Part shown: piece by piece, positions 36,751 through 45,419 of the stretch
How the letters are laid out: every line of letters starts with the position of its first letter
Position numbering within the stretch: the first letter of the stretch is position 1
From: Okeanomitos corallinicola TIOX110
GTDB taxonomy: Bacteria > Cyanobacteriota > Cyanobacteriia > Cyanobacteriales > Nostocaceae
DNA: 64,000 nt
NCBI RefSeq assembly: GCF_038050375.1
Contig: NZ_CP150886.1
Coordinates: forward strand, 4,381,318-4,445,317
Direction of reading: 5' to 3'
Program-made: the position numbers and the translations under genes
The notes under the pieces: model-generated
What the model saw: only the letters and a program-made list of their open reading frames with translations
The model's database searches: none
Told to the model about the DNA's origin: nothing

Positions 36751-39693
36751 ATGCCAGAACAATCAAAAAATCCTTTAAACGGTCATCTTCCCAACCCCCA
36801 AAACAGCCAAAATACTATTCGCATTCGGGGTGCTAGGCAGCATAATCTCAAAAATATTGATTTGGAATTACCCCGTGATCAGTTGATTGTGTTTACTGGC
36901 GTTTCTGGTTCGGGTAAGTCCTCTTTGGCCTTTGATACTATCTTTGCAGAAGGTCAACGCCGTTATGTAGAATCCCTAAGCGCCTATGCTCGGCAATTTT
37001 TGGGTCAGTTGGATAAACCCGATGTGGAAGCAATTGAGGGTTTAAGTCCCGCTATTTCTATTGACCAAAAATCAACTTCTCATAATCCCCGTTCTACGGT
37101 GGGAACAGTCACGGAAATTTATGATTATCTGCGGTTGTTATATGGCCGCGCTGGTGAACCCCACTGTCCCCATTGCGATCGCTCGATCTCTCCCCAAACC
37201 ATTGACGAAATGTGCGATCGCATCCTTGCACTTCCCGACCGTACCCGCTTCCAAATTCTCGCACCGATGGTCAGGGGGAAAAAGGGAACTCACCGCAAAT
37301 TAATCTCCAGTTTAGCTGCTCAAGGTTTTGCACGCATCAGGGTAAATGGAGAGGTCAGAGAACTCTCAGATTCCATTGAGTTAGATAAAAATCATACACA
37401 CGATATAGAACTGGTTATTGACAGGCTAGTTAAAAAAGACGGAATTCAAGAGCGTTTAGTTGATTCTCTGTCCACCTGCCTTAAGCAATCTAACGGAATT
37501 GCTATAATTCAAGTATTAAATGATACCTTAGATAAGGTAACGCAGGAGCGACAACATAGTAAGTATATAGAAAATGAGGGGGAAAGTCAAGGTATTTCTG
37601 AACAAGAATTACCCACAGAAATGGTGTTTTCAGAAAACTTTGCTTGTCCAGAACATGGTGCGGTAATGGAGGAATTATCACCACGTTTGTTTTCTTTTAA
37701 TTCACCTTATGGAGCTTGTTCTCATTGTCATGGCATTGGTACTTTAAGAAGGTTTTCTGAAGAATTAGTCATACCTAATGTAGATGCACCGATTTATGCA
37801 GCGATCGCACCTTGGTCAGAAAAGGAAAATTCCTACTATTTAGAACTGTTATATAGTTTGGGATTAGATTATGGGTTTGAATTACAAACTCAGTGGAGTA
37901 AATTAACAACCGAACAGCAAAACATCATTTTACATGGGGAAGAAAAACCAACCGCAGAGACACAAAGGAAGCAGAGTTTTAAAGGTGTCATTCCCATTTT
38001 ACAAAGGCAATATGAAGGGGGAACAGAATTAGTTAAACAGAAATTAGATCAGTATTTAATAGATCAACCCTGTGAAGTTTGTGGAGGAAAAAGGTTAAAA
38101 CCAGAAGCCTTAGCAGTGAAGTTAGGACAATATGGAATTTTAGATTTAACCAGTGTAGCAATTCGGGAATGTCGGGTCAGAGTTGATAACTTAAAATTGA
38201 CTCCTCGACAAATGCAAATTGCCGACTTAGTTTTAAAAGAAGTTAAAGCCAGACTGCAATTTTTATTAGATGTGGGATTAGATTATCTCACCTTAGATCG
38301 TCCCGCCATGACATTATCAGGAGGAGAAGCCCAAAGAATTAGACTAGCCACACAAATCGGTTCGGGATTAACAGGAGTTCTCTACGTTTTAGACGAACCA
38401 AGTATAGGTTTGCATCAAAGAGATAACGGACGTTTATTAAAAACCTTAACCAAATTACGAGACTTAGGCAACACATTAATAGTTGTTGAACATGACGAAG
38501 AAACCATTCGTGCAGCGGATTATATAGTTGATATTGGCCCCGGTGCAGGAATTCATGGGGGAAATATAATTTCCCAAGGAAGTTTAGAGAACTTATTAAA
38601 CGCCGAAGCTTCATTAACAGGAGCTTACCTATCAGGAAGAAAAGTCATTCACACCCCAGCCGAAAGAAGAGAAGGAAACGGTAGAAGTTTAAGAATCAAA
38701 AACGCCCATCGTAACAACTTACAAAATATAGACGTAGAAATTCCACTAGGAAAACTTGTTGCTGTCACCGGAGTTTCCGGTTCAGGAAAATCAACCTTAA
38801 TCAACGAACTACTTTATCCAGCTTTACAAAATCATCTCTTAAAAAGAGTTCCCTTACCCAAAGAAATCGAAGAAATCAAAGGATTAAACTGTGTAGATAA
38901 AGCCATAGTTATTGATCAATCACCCATAGGCAGAACACCCAGATCAAACCCTGCCACCTACACTGGAGTTTTCGATGTAATTCGTGATGTATTTTCCCAA
39001 ACCATCGAAGCCAAAACCAGAGGATATAAACCAGGACAATTTTCTTTTAACGTCAAAGGTGGCAGATGTGAAGCGTGCAGTGGACAGGGAGTAAACGTGA
39101 TTGAAATGAACTTTTTACCAGACGTTTATGTCCAATGCGAAGTATGTAAAGGTGCAAGATATAACCGCGAAACTCTACAAGTTAAATACAAAGAAAAATC
39201 AATTTCCGACGTTCTCAACATGACCGTTGAAGAAGCATTAGCATTTTGTGAAAACATTCCCAAAGCAGTGAACAGATTACAAACATTAGTAGACGTTGGT
39301 TTAGGTTATGTACAACTAGGACAACCAGCCACAACCCTATCAGGAGGAGAAGCACAAAGAGTAAAATTAGCAACAGAATTATCTCGACGTGCTACAGGAA
39401 AAACCCTTTACTTAATAGATGAACCAACCACAGGTTTGTCTTTTTACGATGTTCATAAATTATTGGATGTCTTGCAAAGATTAGTAGATAAAGGAAATTC
39501 AATCTTAGTAATTGAACACAATTTAGATGTCATTCGTTGTGCAGATTGGGTAATAGACTTAGGACCAGAAGGAGGGGACAAAGGAGGGGAAATCATAGCC
39601 GCGGGAACACCAGAAGAAGTAGCTGAAAATCAACGTTCTTATACAGGGAAATATCTCAAACAAGTATTACAACAATATCCCGCAGTTGTCTAA
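36751..39693 (+). CDS. uvrA: UvrA, excinuclease ABC subunit A
   Basis: 980 residues, about 40 longer than most UvrA. Both ABC modules are intact: Walker A GVSGSGKS twice (about 49 and 668), signatures LSGGEAQRIRLA and LSGGEAQRVKLA, and Walker B LDEPS and IDEPT. Zinc-module cysteines CPHC, CPEH-CSHC, CEVC and CEAC are present. With UvrB it scans DNA for bulky lesions and starts nucleotide excision repair. Extra residues lie around 240-290 and 400-410; the latter (TAETQRKQS) is encoded by a dispersed intergenic-type repeat at 37950-37976. The frame stays intact. Another copy of that repeat follows the stop codon. Confidence 0.96.
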   Translation: MPEQSKNPLNGHLPNPQNSQNTIRIRGARQHNLKNIDLELPRDQLIVFTGVSGSGKSSLAFDTIFAEGQRRYVESLSAYARQFLGQLDKPDVEAIEGLSPAISIDQKSTSHNPRSTVGTVTEIYDYLRLLYGRAGEPHCPHCDRSISPQTIDEMCDRILALPDRTRFQILAPMVRGKKGTHRKLISSLAAQGFARIRVNGEVRELSDSIELDKNHTHDIELVIDRLVKKDGIQERLVDSLSTCLKQSNGIAIIQVLNDTLDKVTQERQHSKYIENEGESQGISEQELPTEMVFSENFACPEHGAVMEELSPRLFSFNSPYGACSHCHGIGTLRRFSEELVIPNVDAPIYAAIAPWSEKENSYYLELLYSLGLDYGFELQTQWSKLTTEQQNIILHGEEKPTAETQRKQSFKGVIPILQRQYEGGTELVKQKLDQYLIDQPCEVCGGKRLKPEALAVKLGQYGILDLTSVAIRECRVRVDNLKLTPRQMQIADLVLKEVKARLQFLLDVGLDYLTLDRPAMTLSGGEAQRIRLATQIGSGLTGVLYVLDEPSIGLHQRDNGRLLKTLTKLRDLGNTLIVVEHDEETIRAADYIVDIGPGAGIHGGNIISQGSLENLLNAEASLTGAYLSGRKVIHTPAERREGNGRSLRIKNAHRNNLQNIDVEIPLGKLVAVTGVSGSGKSTLINELLYPALQNHLLKRVPLPKEIEEIKGLNCVDKAIVIDQSPIGRTPRSNPATYTGVFDVIRDVFSQTIEAKTRGYKPGQFSFNVKGGRCEACSGQGVNVIEMNFLPDVYVQCEVCKGARYNRETLQVKYKEKSISDVLNMTVEEALAFCENIPKAVNRLQTLVDVGLGYVQLGQPATTLSGGEAQRVKLATELSRRATGKTLYLIDEPTTGLSFYDVHKLLDVLQRLVDKGNSILVIEHNLDVIRCADWVIDLGPEGGDKGGEIIAAGTPEEVAENQRSYTGKYLKQVLQQYPAVV
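37950..37976 (+). repeat. Dispersed 27-base repeat inside uvrA
   Basis: AACCGCAGAGACACAAAGG continuing to GCAGAG aligns with the reverse complement of 39717-39743 at about 20 of 27 positions, including CAGAG at both ends. This sequence type is otherwise an intergenic repeat in cyanobacteria. Confidence 0.65.
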
Positions 39694-39716
39694 ACCAAAA
39701 ACCTTAAAAACTATTC

Positions 39717-39743
39717 CTCTGTGTTCTCCGTGCCTCTGTGGTT
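39717..39743. repeat. Dispersed repeat CTCTGTGTTC-type after uvrA
   Basis: CTCTGTGTTCTCCGTGCC continuing to TCTGTGGTT, the well-known cyanobacterial intergenic sequence. A related piece occurs at about 46965 (CTCTGTGTTCTTTGTGC). Confidence 0.75.
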
Positions 39744-39864
39744 CGTTTCTTAAAAATCTTTAATTCTTACCCAAAGACGCAAAAAAACAGAATCAGTAAA
39801 AAATTAGTTTATAATTATGAATGCACAATCAAAGATTTACAACTTATGAATAAGGAGAAACTGA

Positions 39865-41058
39865 ATGAATGATCAGGAATTAGAATTTCTCCTTAATGAT
39901 ATGGAATCAGATCGAGTAGAACGCAAGGCTTCAATAGCCGATAGAGGCAGACTTTGTGAAGCCATTTGTGCATTTGCTAATGATTTACCAAACCATCAAA
40001 AATCAGGAGTTTTATTTATTGGAGTTAATGATAATGGAACTTGTGCAAATCTGACCATAGATGATCAACTTCTCAAGACACTTTCAGGTATGAGAGATGA
40101 TGGCAATACCTTACCTTTTCCAGCCATGATTGTACAAAAACGCAATATTAATGGTTGTGAATTAGCAGTTGTAATTGTAGAACCTGCGGATGCTCCACCT
40201 GTACGTTTTAAAGGCAGAGTTTGGATCAGAGTAGGTCCCCGTAGAGCTACAGCCACAGCAGAAGAAGAACGCCGCTTGACTGAAAAAAGACGTTCAAAAG
40301 ATTTACCTTTTGATCTTCAGCCTTTAACATCAGCTAGTTTAGATGATCTAGATTTAGAAATTTTCCGTCGTGTTTATTTGCCATCATCCTTAGCAAATGA
40401 TGTTTTACAAGAAAATCAACGTCCCGTTGAACAACAACTCAAATCAATGCGGTTTGCAACTATTGATGCGTTGCCTAAACCAACTATTTTAGGTGTCTTA
40501 GTTATTGGTAATGACCCTAGACAATTTGTTCCCTGTGCCTATATTCAATTTATCCGCATTGATGGTACTGAATTAACAGACCCAATTAAAGATCAAAAAG
40601 AAATTGGTGGTGCGCTACCAGATTTATTGAGAATGCTAGATGAAATTTTCCAAGTTAATATATCTGTTGCTACTGACATTACAGCCCAACCAATTGAATT
40701 ACAACAACCCGATTATCCCATAGTTGCCCTACAACAATTAGGAAGAAATGCAGTCCTCCATCGTACCTATGAAGGGACAAATGCCCCAGTGAGAATTACA
40801 TGGTTTAACGACAGAATTGAAATTCAAAATCCTGGTGGTCCTTTTGGTCAAGTAAATAAACAGAACTTTGGACAACCAGGGATAACTGATTATCGTAATC
40901 CTCACCTTGCTGAAGCCATGAAAAACCTTGGTTATGTGCAAAGATTTGGTTTAGGAATTGAACTTGCTCGTCAACAACTTTTGAAAAATGGTAATCCACC
41001 TTTAGAGTTTACTGTAGAAGATGCCCATGTTTTGGTAACATTAAAAAGAAAATTATAA
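39865..41058 (+). CDS. AlbA_2/Schlafen-type putative nucleic-acid-binding regulator with ATPase-like C terminus
   Basis: 397 residues. The N-terminal ~130 residues (VERKAS at about 18-23, ICAFANDLPN, GVLFIGVNDNG, VRFKGRVWIRVGPRRA) form an AlbA_2/Schlafen DNA-binding-type domain. The C-terminal part (LGRNAVLHRTYEGTNAPVRI, IEIQNPGGPFG, GLGIELARQQLLKNG) matches the HATPase_c_4 type found in this class. Start ATG 39865 follows AAGGAG (39852-39857) by 7 bases. The ParA-like gene begins 6 bases after its stop, so both form one transcription unit. Family proteins are annotated as regulators or defence effectors; the function here is unknown. Confidence 0.82.
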   Translation: MNDQELEFLLNDMESDRVERKASIADRGRLCEAICAFANDLPNHQKSGVLFIGVNDNGTCANLTIDDQLLKTLSGMRDDGNTLPFPAMIVQKRNINGCELAVVIVEPADAPPVRFKGRVWIRVGPRRATATAEEERRLTEKRRSKDLPFDLQPLTSASLDDLDLEIFRRVYLPSSLANDVLQENQRPVEQQLKSMRFATIDALPKPTILGVLVIGNDPRQFVPCAYIQFIRIDGTELTDPIKDQKEIGGALPDLLRMLDEIFQVNISVATDITAQPIELQQPDYPIVALQQLGRNAVLHRTYEGTNAPVRITWFNDRIEIQNPGGPFGQVNKQNFGQPGITDYRNPHLAEAMKNLGYVQRFGLGIELARQQLLKNGNPPLEFTVEDAHVLVTLKRKL

Positions 41059-41064
41059 AAAATT

Positions 41065-42090
41065 ATGAGTGCAAAGATTATAGCTTTTTTTAATAATAAG
41101 GAAAGAGTTGGCAAAACTTCCTTAGTCTACCATTTAGCATGGATGTATCAAGACTTAGGACTGCGAGTAGTTGCTGCTGATTTAGATCCCCAAGCTAATC
41201 TGACTGCTGCTTTTTTAGATGAAGAACGTTTGGAACAAATTTGGTTAGCAAATAGTGAAACAACAACAGTATTTGATTGTGTACAACCATTGTTAAAAGG
41301 GATTGGTGATATTGATAATCCACATTTAGAATATTTCCCAGAATCTGAAAAATTAGCTCTTTTAGTGGGAGATTTAGCACTTTCCGGTTTTGAAGATGAA
41401 CTTTCAGCCCAATGGCTAAATTGTCTTGGTGGTGGAGGAGAAGAAAGAGCTTTTCGAGTAATTTCTGCTTTTTGGAGAATTTTACAAAATACTGCCATTC
41501 AACATAAAGCCAACATAATATTAATGGATTTAGGTCCCAATTTAGGAGCAATAAATCGTGCAGCCTTAATTTCAGCAGATTATATTGTGATACCAATGAT
41601 GTTAGATTTAGTGTCATATCTAGCATTACAAAATATTGGCTATCCTTTGCAATCTTGGAAAAAAGATTGGAAGGAGTTATTAAGCCAAAACAGGGAAAAT
41701 CCTTTTAGTAGTCTATCATTACCACAAGGTAATTTAGAACCTATCGGTTACATTATTTCGCAGGCATCAATGCGATTACATAGTTCATTAAACCCTACAT
41801 ATAATCGCTTCATAAATTACATTCCCAAAACTTATCAAGGATTTATTCTAAATCAGCCTATAGAAAATAATATCTTTATCGAAGATGATCCAAATTGTTT
41901 AGCTTTACTAAAAAACTACCAAAGTTTAATGCCAATGGCACAAGAAGCTCATAAACCTATGTTTCACCTAAAACCTGCTGATGGTGCTATTGGCGCTCAT
42001 ACTAAGGTAGTAAGAAATGTCTATGATGATTTTAAAAAATTAGCTTACAAGATAGCAGAAAGAACACAAGTAAACATTCCAGAAATCTAA
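41065..42090 (+). CDS. ParA/MinD-like ATPase with altered deviant Walker A
   Basis: 341 residues. The N terminus AKIIAFFNNKERVGKTSLVYHLAW aligns with the ParA deviant Walker A, but reads KERVGKTS where KGGVGKTS is expected; the signature and P-loop lysines are kept while two glycines are lost. Later motifs VVAADLDPQANLT (A') and IILMDLGPNLGAINRAAL (Walker B) are good. The C-terminal half is longer than in simple ParA and unassigned. No ParB is nearby, so a plasmid or chromosome partition role is doubtful. It is translationally close (6 bases) to the AlbA_2 gene, and the two likely act together. Confidence 0.83.
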   Translation: MSAKIIAFFNNKERVGKTSLVYHLAWMYQDLGLRVVAADLDPQANLTAAFLDEERLEQIWLANSETTTVFDCVQPLLKGIGDIDNPHLEYFPESEKLALLVGDLALSGFEDELSAQWLNCLGGGGEERAFRVISAFWRILQNTAIQHKANIILMDLGPNLGAINRAALISADYIVIPMMLDLVSYLALQNIGYPLQSWKKDWKELLSQNRENPFSSLSLPQGNLEPIGYIISQASMRLHSSLNPTYNRFINYIPKTYQGFILNQPIENNIFIEDDPNCLALLKNYQSLMPMAQEAHKPMFHLKPADGAIGAHTKVVRNVYDDFKKLAYKIAERTQVNIPEI

Positions 42091-42238
42091 CATAGAAGAA
42101 CTCCTCTTTATATCTACCCTTTTCTCCCTCTCTTCCTTCGCTTCCTTCGTCCCTATCCCTATAGCTCCTACGTCACTACGCAAGCTATCGGGATGCTACG
42201 CGTTAGCGGAGCTTTCGCTTTAGCGATACGTGGTTCAA
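42091..42238. repeat. Repeat-rich spacer with nested small palindromes
   Basis: After pyrimidine-rich direct repeats (CTTCCTTCG twice near 42135), the stretch 42160-42232 contains overlapping palindromic words (CTACGCGTTAGCGGAGC, TTTCGCTTTAGCGATACG) of the type scattered in Nostocales genomes. A related piece (GGCCACGCTTTGCTATCAGC) is at about 24131. Confidence 0.55.
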
Positions 42239-42655
42239 TCACTCCCCCTTCCTAAAAAACTGCTTTAAAATCTCCCCAGCTTCCCTATCCCAAGTATCAA
42301 TATGTTCATAAATCAAACCATCATCATTCAATTTATAAGTGGAATAACCATTAAAAAATAACCGCGCTTTCCAAGGAACACGCAACACCCCCCGCACCGT
42401 CCAAGTTGCTAAAATCGTATCTGGTGCAGTTTGAGAAACATCATGTAAATCAAAAGCAAGTTCCGTAAAAAACAACTGACCATGAAAACGCAAAGTCCAA
42501 AAAATAATCCGATAATTAAACTTACCCTTAAACTTATTCACCGGGTCACGAAAAAAGATATCATCTGCATAAATATCATAAGAAATATCCTCCTCAAACA
42601 AAGTCGGTAAATCTTGTTTGAGAACATCAATTATTTTTGGTATTTCTAACTTCAT
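42239..42655 (-). CDS. DUF2358 family protein (SnoaL/NTF2-like)
   Basis: 138 residues from ATG 42655; the frame extends 3 bases to a TTG. Features such as YDIYADDIFFRDPVNKFKG, ATWTVRGVLRVPWKARLFFNGYSTY and YEHIDTWDRE are typical of DUF2358, a plant and cyanobacterial family with an NTF2-like fold and no established function. It starts 4 bases after the upstream GHL10 gene ends, so the two are one operon. Confidence 0.85.
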   Translation of the reverse strand: MKLEIPKIIDVLKQDLPTLFEEDISYDIYADDIFFRDPVNKFKGKFNYRIIFWTLRFHGQLFFTELAFDLHDVSQTAPDTILATWTVRGVLRVPWKARLFFNGYSTYKLNDDGLIYEHIDTWDREAGEILKQFFRKGE

Positions 42656-42659
42656 CAAC

Positions 42660-43820
42660 TTACATCCTAAAAATATTTCTCAACTGTTTTTCCAACCTTT
42701 GCAAAATAGAAATAGACCGGGGATAACCCCCATTCATAACTTGTAAATCTGCTAAACTAGGAAATCTTGCCGATTGGGAATATGCACCTTTTTTAAAAAC
42801 CTTACCCAACAGATTATTATTATCCCGCAAACCCTCATAGAAAAAACATACCTCCCCATTAATTCCTATATGACGATGATATTCTATCACCCTTAATAAT
42901 AAATCTGGTTTCATTGTATATTTTCCCAACTTAATTAAAATTCCCGGTGCTAATCTTGGTAACATTGCATTTGTAAACTGCTGATTTACCAACCTAGTCA
43001 AAATACATTTATAACTCAAAAAATCCCGGCGATAAATTTGGGGATGAATAATATCAACAAATCCTTGCTTTAACCATGTAGGATAATCTTGTAAATATTC
43101 CCGCAACCCCCAATCATAAATGTTCGGAGACATGGAAACAAATAAATTAGGGTTAACTGCTTTTATCTCTTGATAAAGTAATCCTAAAACATCAGTTAAA
43201 ATATTAGCTCTCCACTGTAACCACTGTTTATCTTGATGATTTTTAGGTGGATGTTTTTTGAATTCCTGAAAATAACGATTAACAGTTAATTGATCATAAC
43301 CTCCTTCTGATGGTAAAGCCGGAAAACGATCATCTCCCTGTACACCATCAACATCATAGTTTTTAACTACTTCCAAAAATAAATTTAACAAAAATTCCTG
43401 TACCTGAAAATCAAAAGCATTTAACCATTCAAACCCATTCTTTTTTAATAACTTTCCTTGAAAATTATAAGCTTCCCATTCAGGTCTTTGCTTTAATAAA
43501 AAACCTCCATTATCATGATAAGAACTAGCAAAACCATATTCAAACCAAGGAATAACTTTTAACCCTACCTTTCTCGCTTCCTCTACTAATTCCTGTAAAG
43601 GATCACGTCCTAAAAATCTCGAATCAATTTCTATACCAAACATCTTCCACATTGTTTGACTTGGGTATAAGGTAACTCCTTGATTCCAAACCACAGGAAA
43701 CACGACATTAAAACCCATCTCTGCTAAAAATTCCATTGCTTTAGCAATGTTGTGTCTGGAATTAAAAACCTGACTATCAGTTCTCGTTAACCAAACACCA
43801 CGTATTTCAACTTTACTCAT
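42660..43820 (-). CDS. Glycosyl hydrolase-like protein, GHL10 (DUF187) family
   Basis: 386 residues. EIRGVWLTRTDSQVF, AEMGFNVVFPVVWNQG, LGRDPLQELVEEARKVGLKVIPWFEYGF and YDVDGVQGDDRF match the GHL10 TIM-barrel family. Proteins of this family are predicted glycosidases; many are exported lipoproteins, but this one has no signal peptide and should be cytosolic. Substrate is unknown. DUF2358 follows in the same operon. Confidence 0.87.
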   Translation of the reverse strand: MSKVEIRGVWLTRTDSQVFNSRHNIAKAMEFLAEMGFNVVFPVVWNQGVTLYPSQTMWKMFGIEIDSRFLGRDPLQELVEEARKVGLKVIPWFEYGFASSYHDNGGFLLKQRPEWEAYNFQGKLLKKNGFEWLNAFDFQVQEFLLNLFLEVVKNYDVDGVQGDDRFPALPSEGGYDQLTVNRYFQEFKKHPPKNHQDKQWLQWRANILTDVLGLLYQEIKAVNPNLFVSMSPNIYDWGLREYLQDYPTWLKQGFVDIIHPQIYRRDFLSYKCILTRLVNQQFTNAMLPRLAPGILIKLGKYTMKPDLLLRVIEYHRHIGINGEVCFFYEGLRDNNNLLGKVFKKGAYSQSARFPSLADLQVMNGGYPRSISILQRLEKQLRNIFRM

Positions 43821-43975
43821 TTATACTCTAATAGGATTTTAGATTTGGGAATTATGACCACAGTCTTTGTCTAACTTGAAAATTGTATAACTTTTCATAG
43901 ATGATTTCCTGAAAAATACTTTGTATGATCGCTAGTGGTAAAACTCACATATAGATTTTAACTCCATTCAATTTT

Positions 43976-44346
43976 ATGTCTATTATCGGAAATTCCTGGA
44001 AACACGCCTACATTAATACCAACGACATTAAATTACATTTAATAAAAATGCCTTTACTCAAGCAGACATATAAGCATACAAAGATGCAGCCGCAAAACGG
44101 GGTGCAATCACAGCCATGTCGGACTACTATCGTAACTTGTTTTCTCAATTAACCACCAAGACAACCTGGCCTATTCTAGAAATTCCCACCTTAATGATTT
44201 AGGGAGAACATGACACCGCACTGGGGAAAGAACTAACCTACGGTACTCAAGAATATGTGAAAAATTTACAAATCAAATCTATTCCTAATTCTGGTCATTG
44301 GGTACAGCAAGAACAGCCAAAAATAGTAACAGAATATATGCGATAA
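43976..44346 (+). pseudogene. Alpha/beta hydrolase (epoxide hydrolase-like) pseudogene
   Basis: ATG 43976 opens a typical N terminus (WKHAYINTNDIKLH). A large internal part is missing, and the frame then shifts into the cap and C-terminal region: AYKDAAAKRGAITAMSDYYRN, WPILEIPTLMI-stop-GEHDTALGKEL, IPNSGHWVQQEQP. The stop at 44202-44204 is a TAG where the family has Trp (TGG) before GEHD; another TAA lies before GAITAM, and the catalytic Ser region is deleted. The His (SGHW) and Asp (EHD) of the triad survive as fossils. It cannot make a working enzyme. Confidence 0.85.
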
Positions 44347-44469
44347 TTTCTCGTCTGAAACCAAATTCTTAATAGTAAAAACTACTCATTTACTAATAGA
44401 AGTAAATGTGGTATCACGTTAGGTTAACAAAAACTTAATACTAATTTTATGTTTATAAACTCACCCAAA

Positions 44470-44577
44470 TTACGCATTCATAAATAGCTCAAACCTAAGC
44501 CCATCAATAATTTCATCATCACTCAGCAAATAGGAAAACATCACATCTATCCTGTGAGTCAAATCAACAACCTTGAG
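44470..44577 (-). pseudogene. Short C-terminal coding remnant
   Basis: On the reverse strand, 35 codons after a stop read VVDLTHRIDVMFSYLLSDD then EIIDGLRFELFMNA and a stop. The composition looks protein-like, but there is no start codon and no recognised family. It may be a fossil 3' end or chance. Confidence 0.25.
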
Positions 44578-44650
44578 TCATTATATGAGATAATAAGATT
44601 GTGAGGAAAAAGAACGGATGCTACTCCAATATAAGGAAAGGGGAAATTTT

Positions 44651-45106
44651 ATGAAACGTCAGCTACTAACTGCAATCGCCTTAGTCGCTCCCCTATTGTT
44701 TGCTAACTCAGTTCAAGCTGGGAATAATCAAGACTTACAAAAATTGTTGTCAACAGGGGAATGTCAACGTTGTCAACTATCAGGAGCTAACCTCAGTGGC
44801 GCTCATTTAATCGGTGCGGACTTACGAGGTGCAAATCTCCAAGGTGCTAATTTAACAGAAGCGAACTTAGAAGGTGCAGACCTCACGGGAGCAAATTTAG
44901 CTGGTGCAGATTTAACATCAGCTTTTGTCACCAACGTCAATTTAAAACAAGCAAATCTCAATGGTGTCAACCTCACCAGCGCCACCATTAACGATTCTAA
45001 CGTTTACAAAGCATCAATGAACGACCTAACTATAACTGGTGCAGAAATTTATAACACTGGTATTGGTATTGGTGGAGACAGTTCAGAAATTCCTGATTGG
45101 GATTAG
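44651..45106 (+). CDS. Secreted pentapeptide-repeat protein
   Basis: 151 residues from ATG 44651, just after AAGGAAAGGGG; an in-frame ATG at 44618 is poorer because it would precede the signal peptide with a charged extension. A signal peptide (MKRQLLTAIALVAPLLFANSVQA) is followed by a CQRCQL pair and about 13 A(N/D)LxG-type pentapeptides (about 35-105), which form a right-handed quadrilateral beta helix. The C terminus is unique and acidic. Such secreted pentapeptide proteins are common in cyanobacteria; function is unknown. A terminator follows beyond the MITE. Confidence 0.88.
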   Translation: MKRQLLTAIALVAPLLFANSVQAGNNQDLQKLLSTGECQRCQLSGANLSGAHLIGADLRGANLQGANLTEANLEGADLTGANLAGADLTSAFVTNVNLKQANLNGVNLTSATINDSNVYKASMNDLTITGAEIYNTGIGIGGDSSEIPDWD

Positions 45107-45155
45107 GTGATTAGGTTTAGAACCAGCAAAATTGATGATTGAATAAATATTAAAT

Positions 45156-45362
45156 AGGGCTTGCTGAATAAATCTCAAAACATTACAGGTAAACGATTTT
45201 AGCGATTTTGACTTTCAAAAAATGCAAGCTTTGATGAGGTGAGAACTGAAAAACCTTGCATTTAATTCCTGCTTCAAGGAAAAATAGTTCCCATCCAACT
45301 CTTGAAACTGTCACCTGTCACCTGTCACCTGTCTCCACGACAAGACTTTATCAGCAAACCCT
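45156..45362. mobile_element. MITE-like element with imperfect terminal inverted repeats
   Basis: The left end AGGGCTTGCTGAATAAA (45156-45172) matches the reverse complement of the right end TTTATCAGCAAACCCT (45347-45362), which reads AGGGTTTGCTGATAAA, with one substitution and one missing base. The 207-base interior has no reading frame and contains 3.5 CTGTCAC heptads near the right end. AAAT flanks both ends and may be a target duplication. AGGGCTTGCTGAA termini resemble known cyanobacterial insertion sequence ends. Confidence 0.65.
45308..45333. repeat. Heptad repeat CTGTCAC x3.5
   Basis: Tandem CTGTCAC units, the reverse complement of the array at 607, lying within the MITE-like element. 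Confidence 0.85.
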
Positions 45363-45363
45363 A

Positions 45364-45412
45364 AATATATCCCCGACTTTTTGAAGAAGCTGGGGATATA
45401 TTACTGTTTTTT
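45364..45412 (+). terminator. Terminator between the pentapeptide gene and metK
   Basis: An 11-bp perfect stem, AATATATCCCC (45364-45374) against GGGGATATATT (45392-45402), is followed by ACTGTTTTTT. It is oriented for the rightward transcript, and its stem could also stop leftward metK transcription, which ends at 45420. Confidence 0.75.
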
Positions 45413-45419
45413 CAGGTTT

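Larger units (their letters stand above)
43821..44650. other. Decayed region with two coding remnants
   Basis: 830 bases between the GHL10 gene and the pentapeptide gene. It contains a broken alpha/beta hydrolase (43976-44346) and a short reverse-strand coding fragment (44470-44577). The remainder is AT-rich without visible features other than the AAGGAAAGGGG ribosome binding site (about 44633-44643) of the next gene. Confidence 0.65.

Noticed and set aside
41065-42090. Plasmid partition gene implying an integrated plasmid
   Set aside because: No parB, replication or conjugation gene is nearby, and flanking genes are chromosomal housekeeping.
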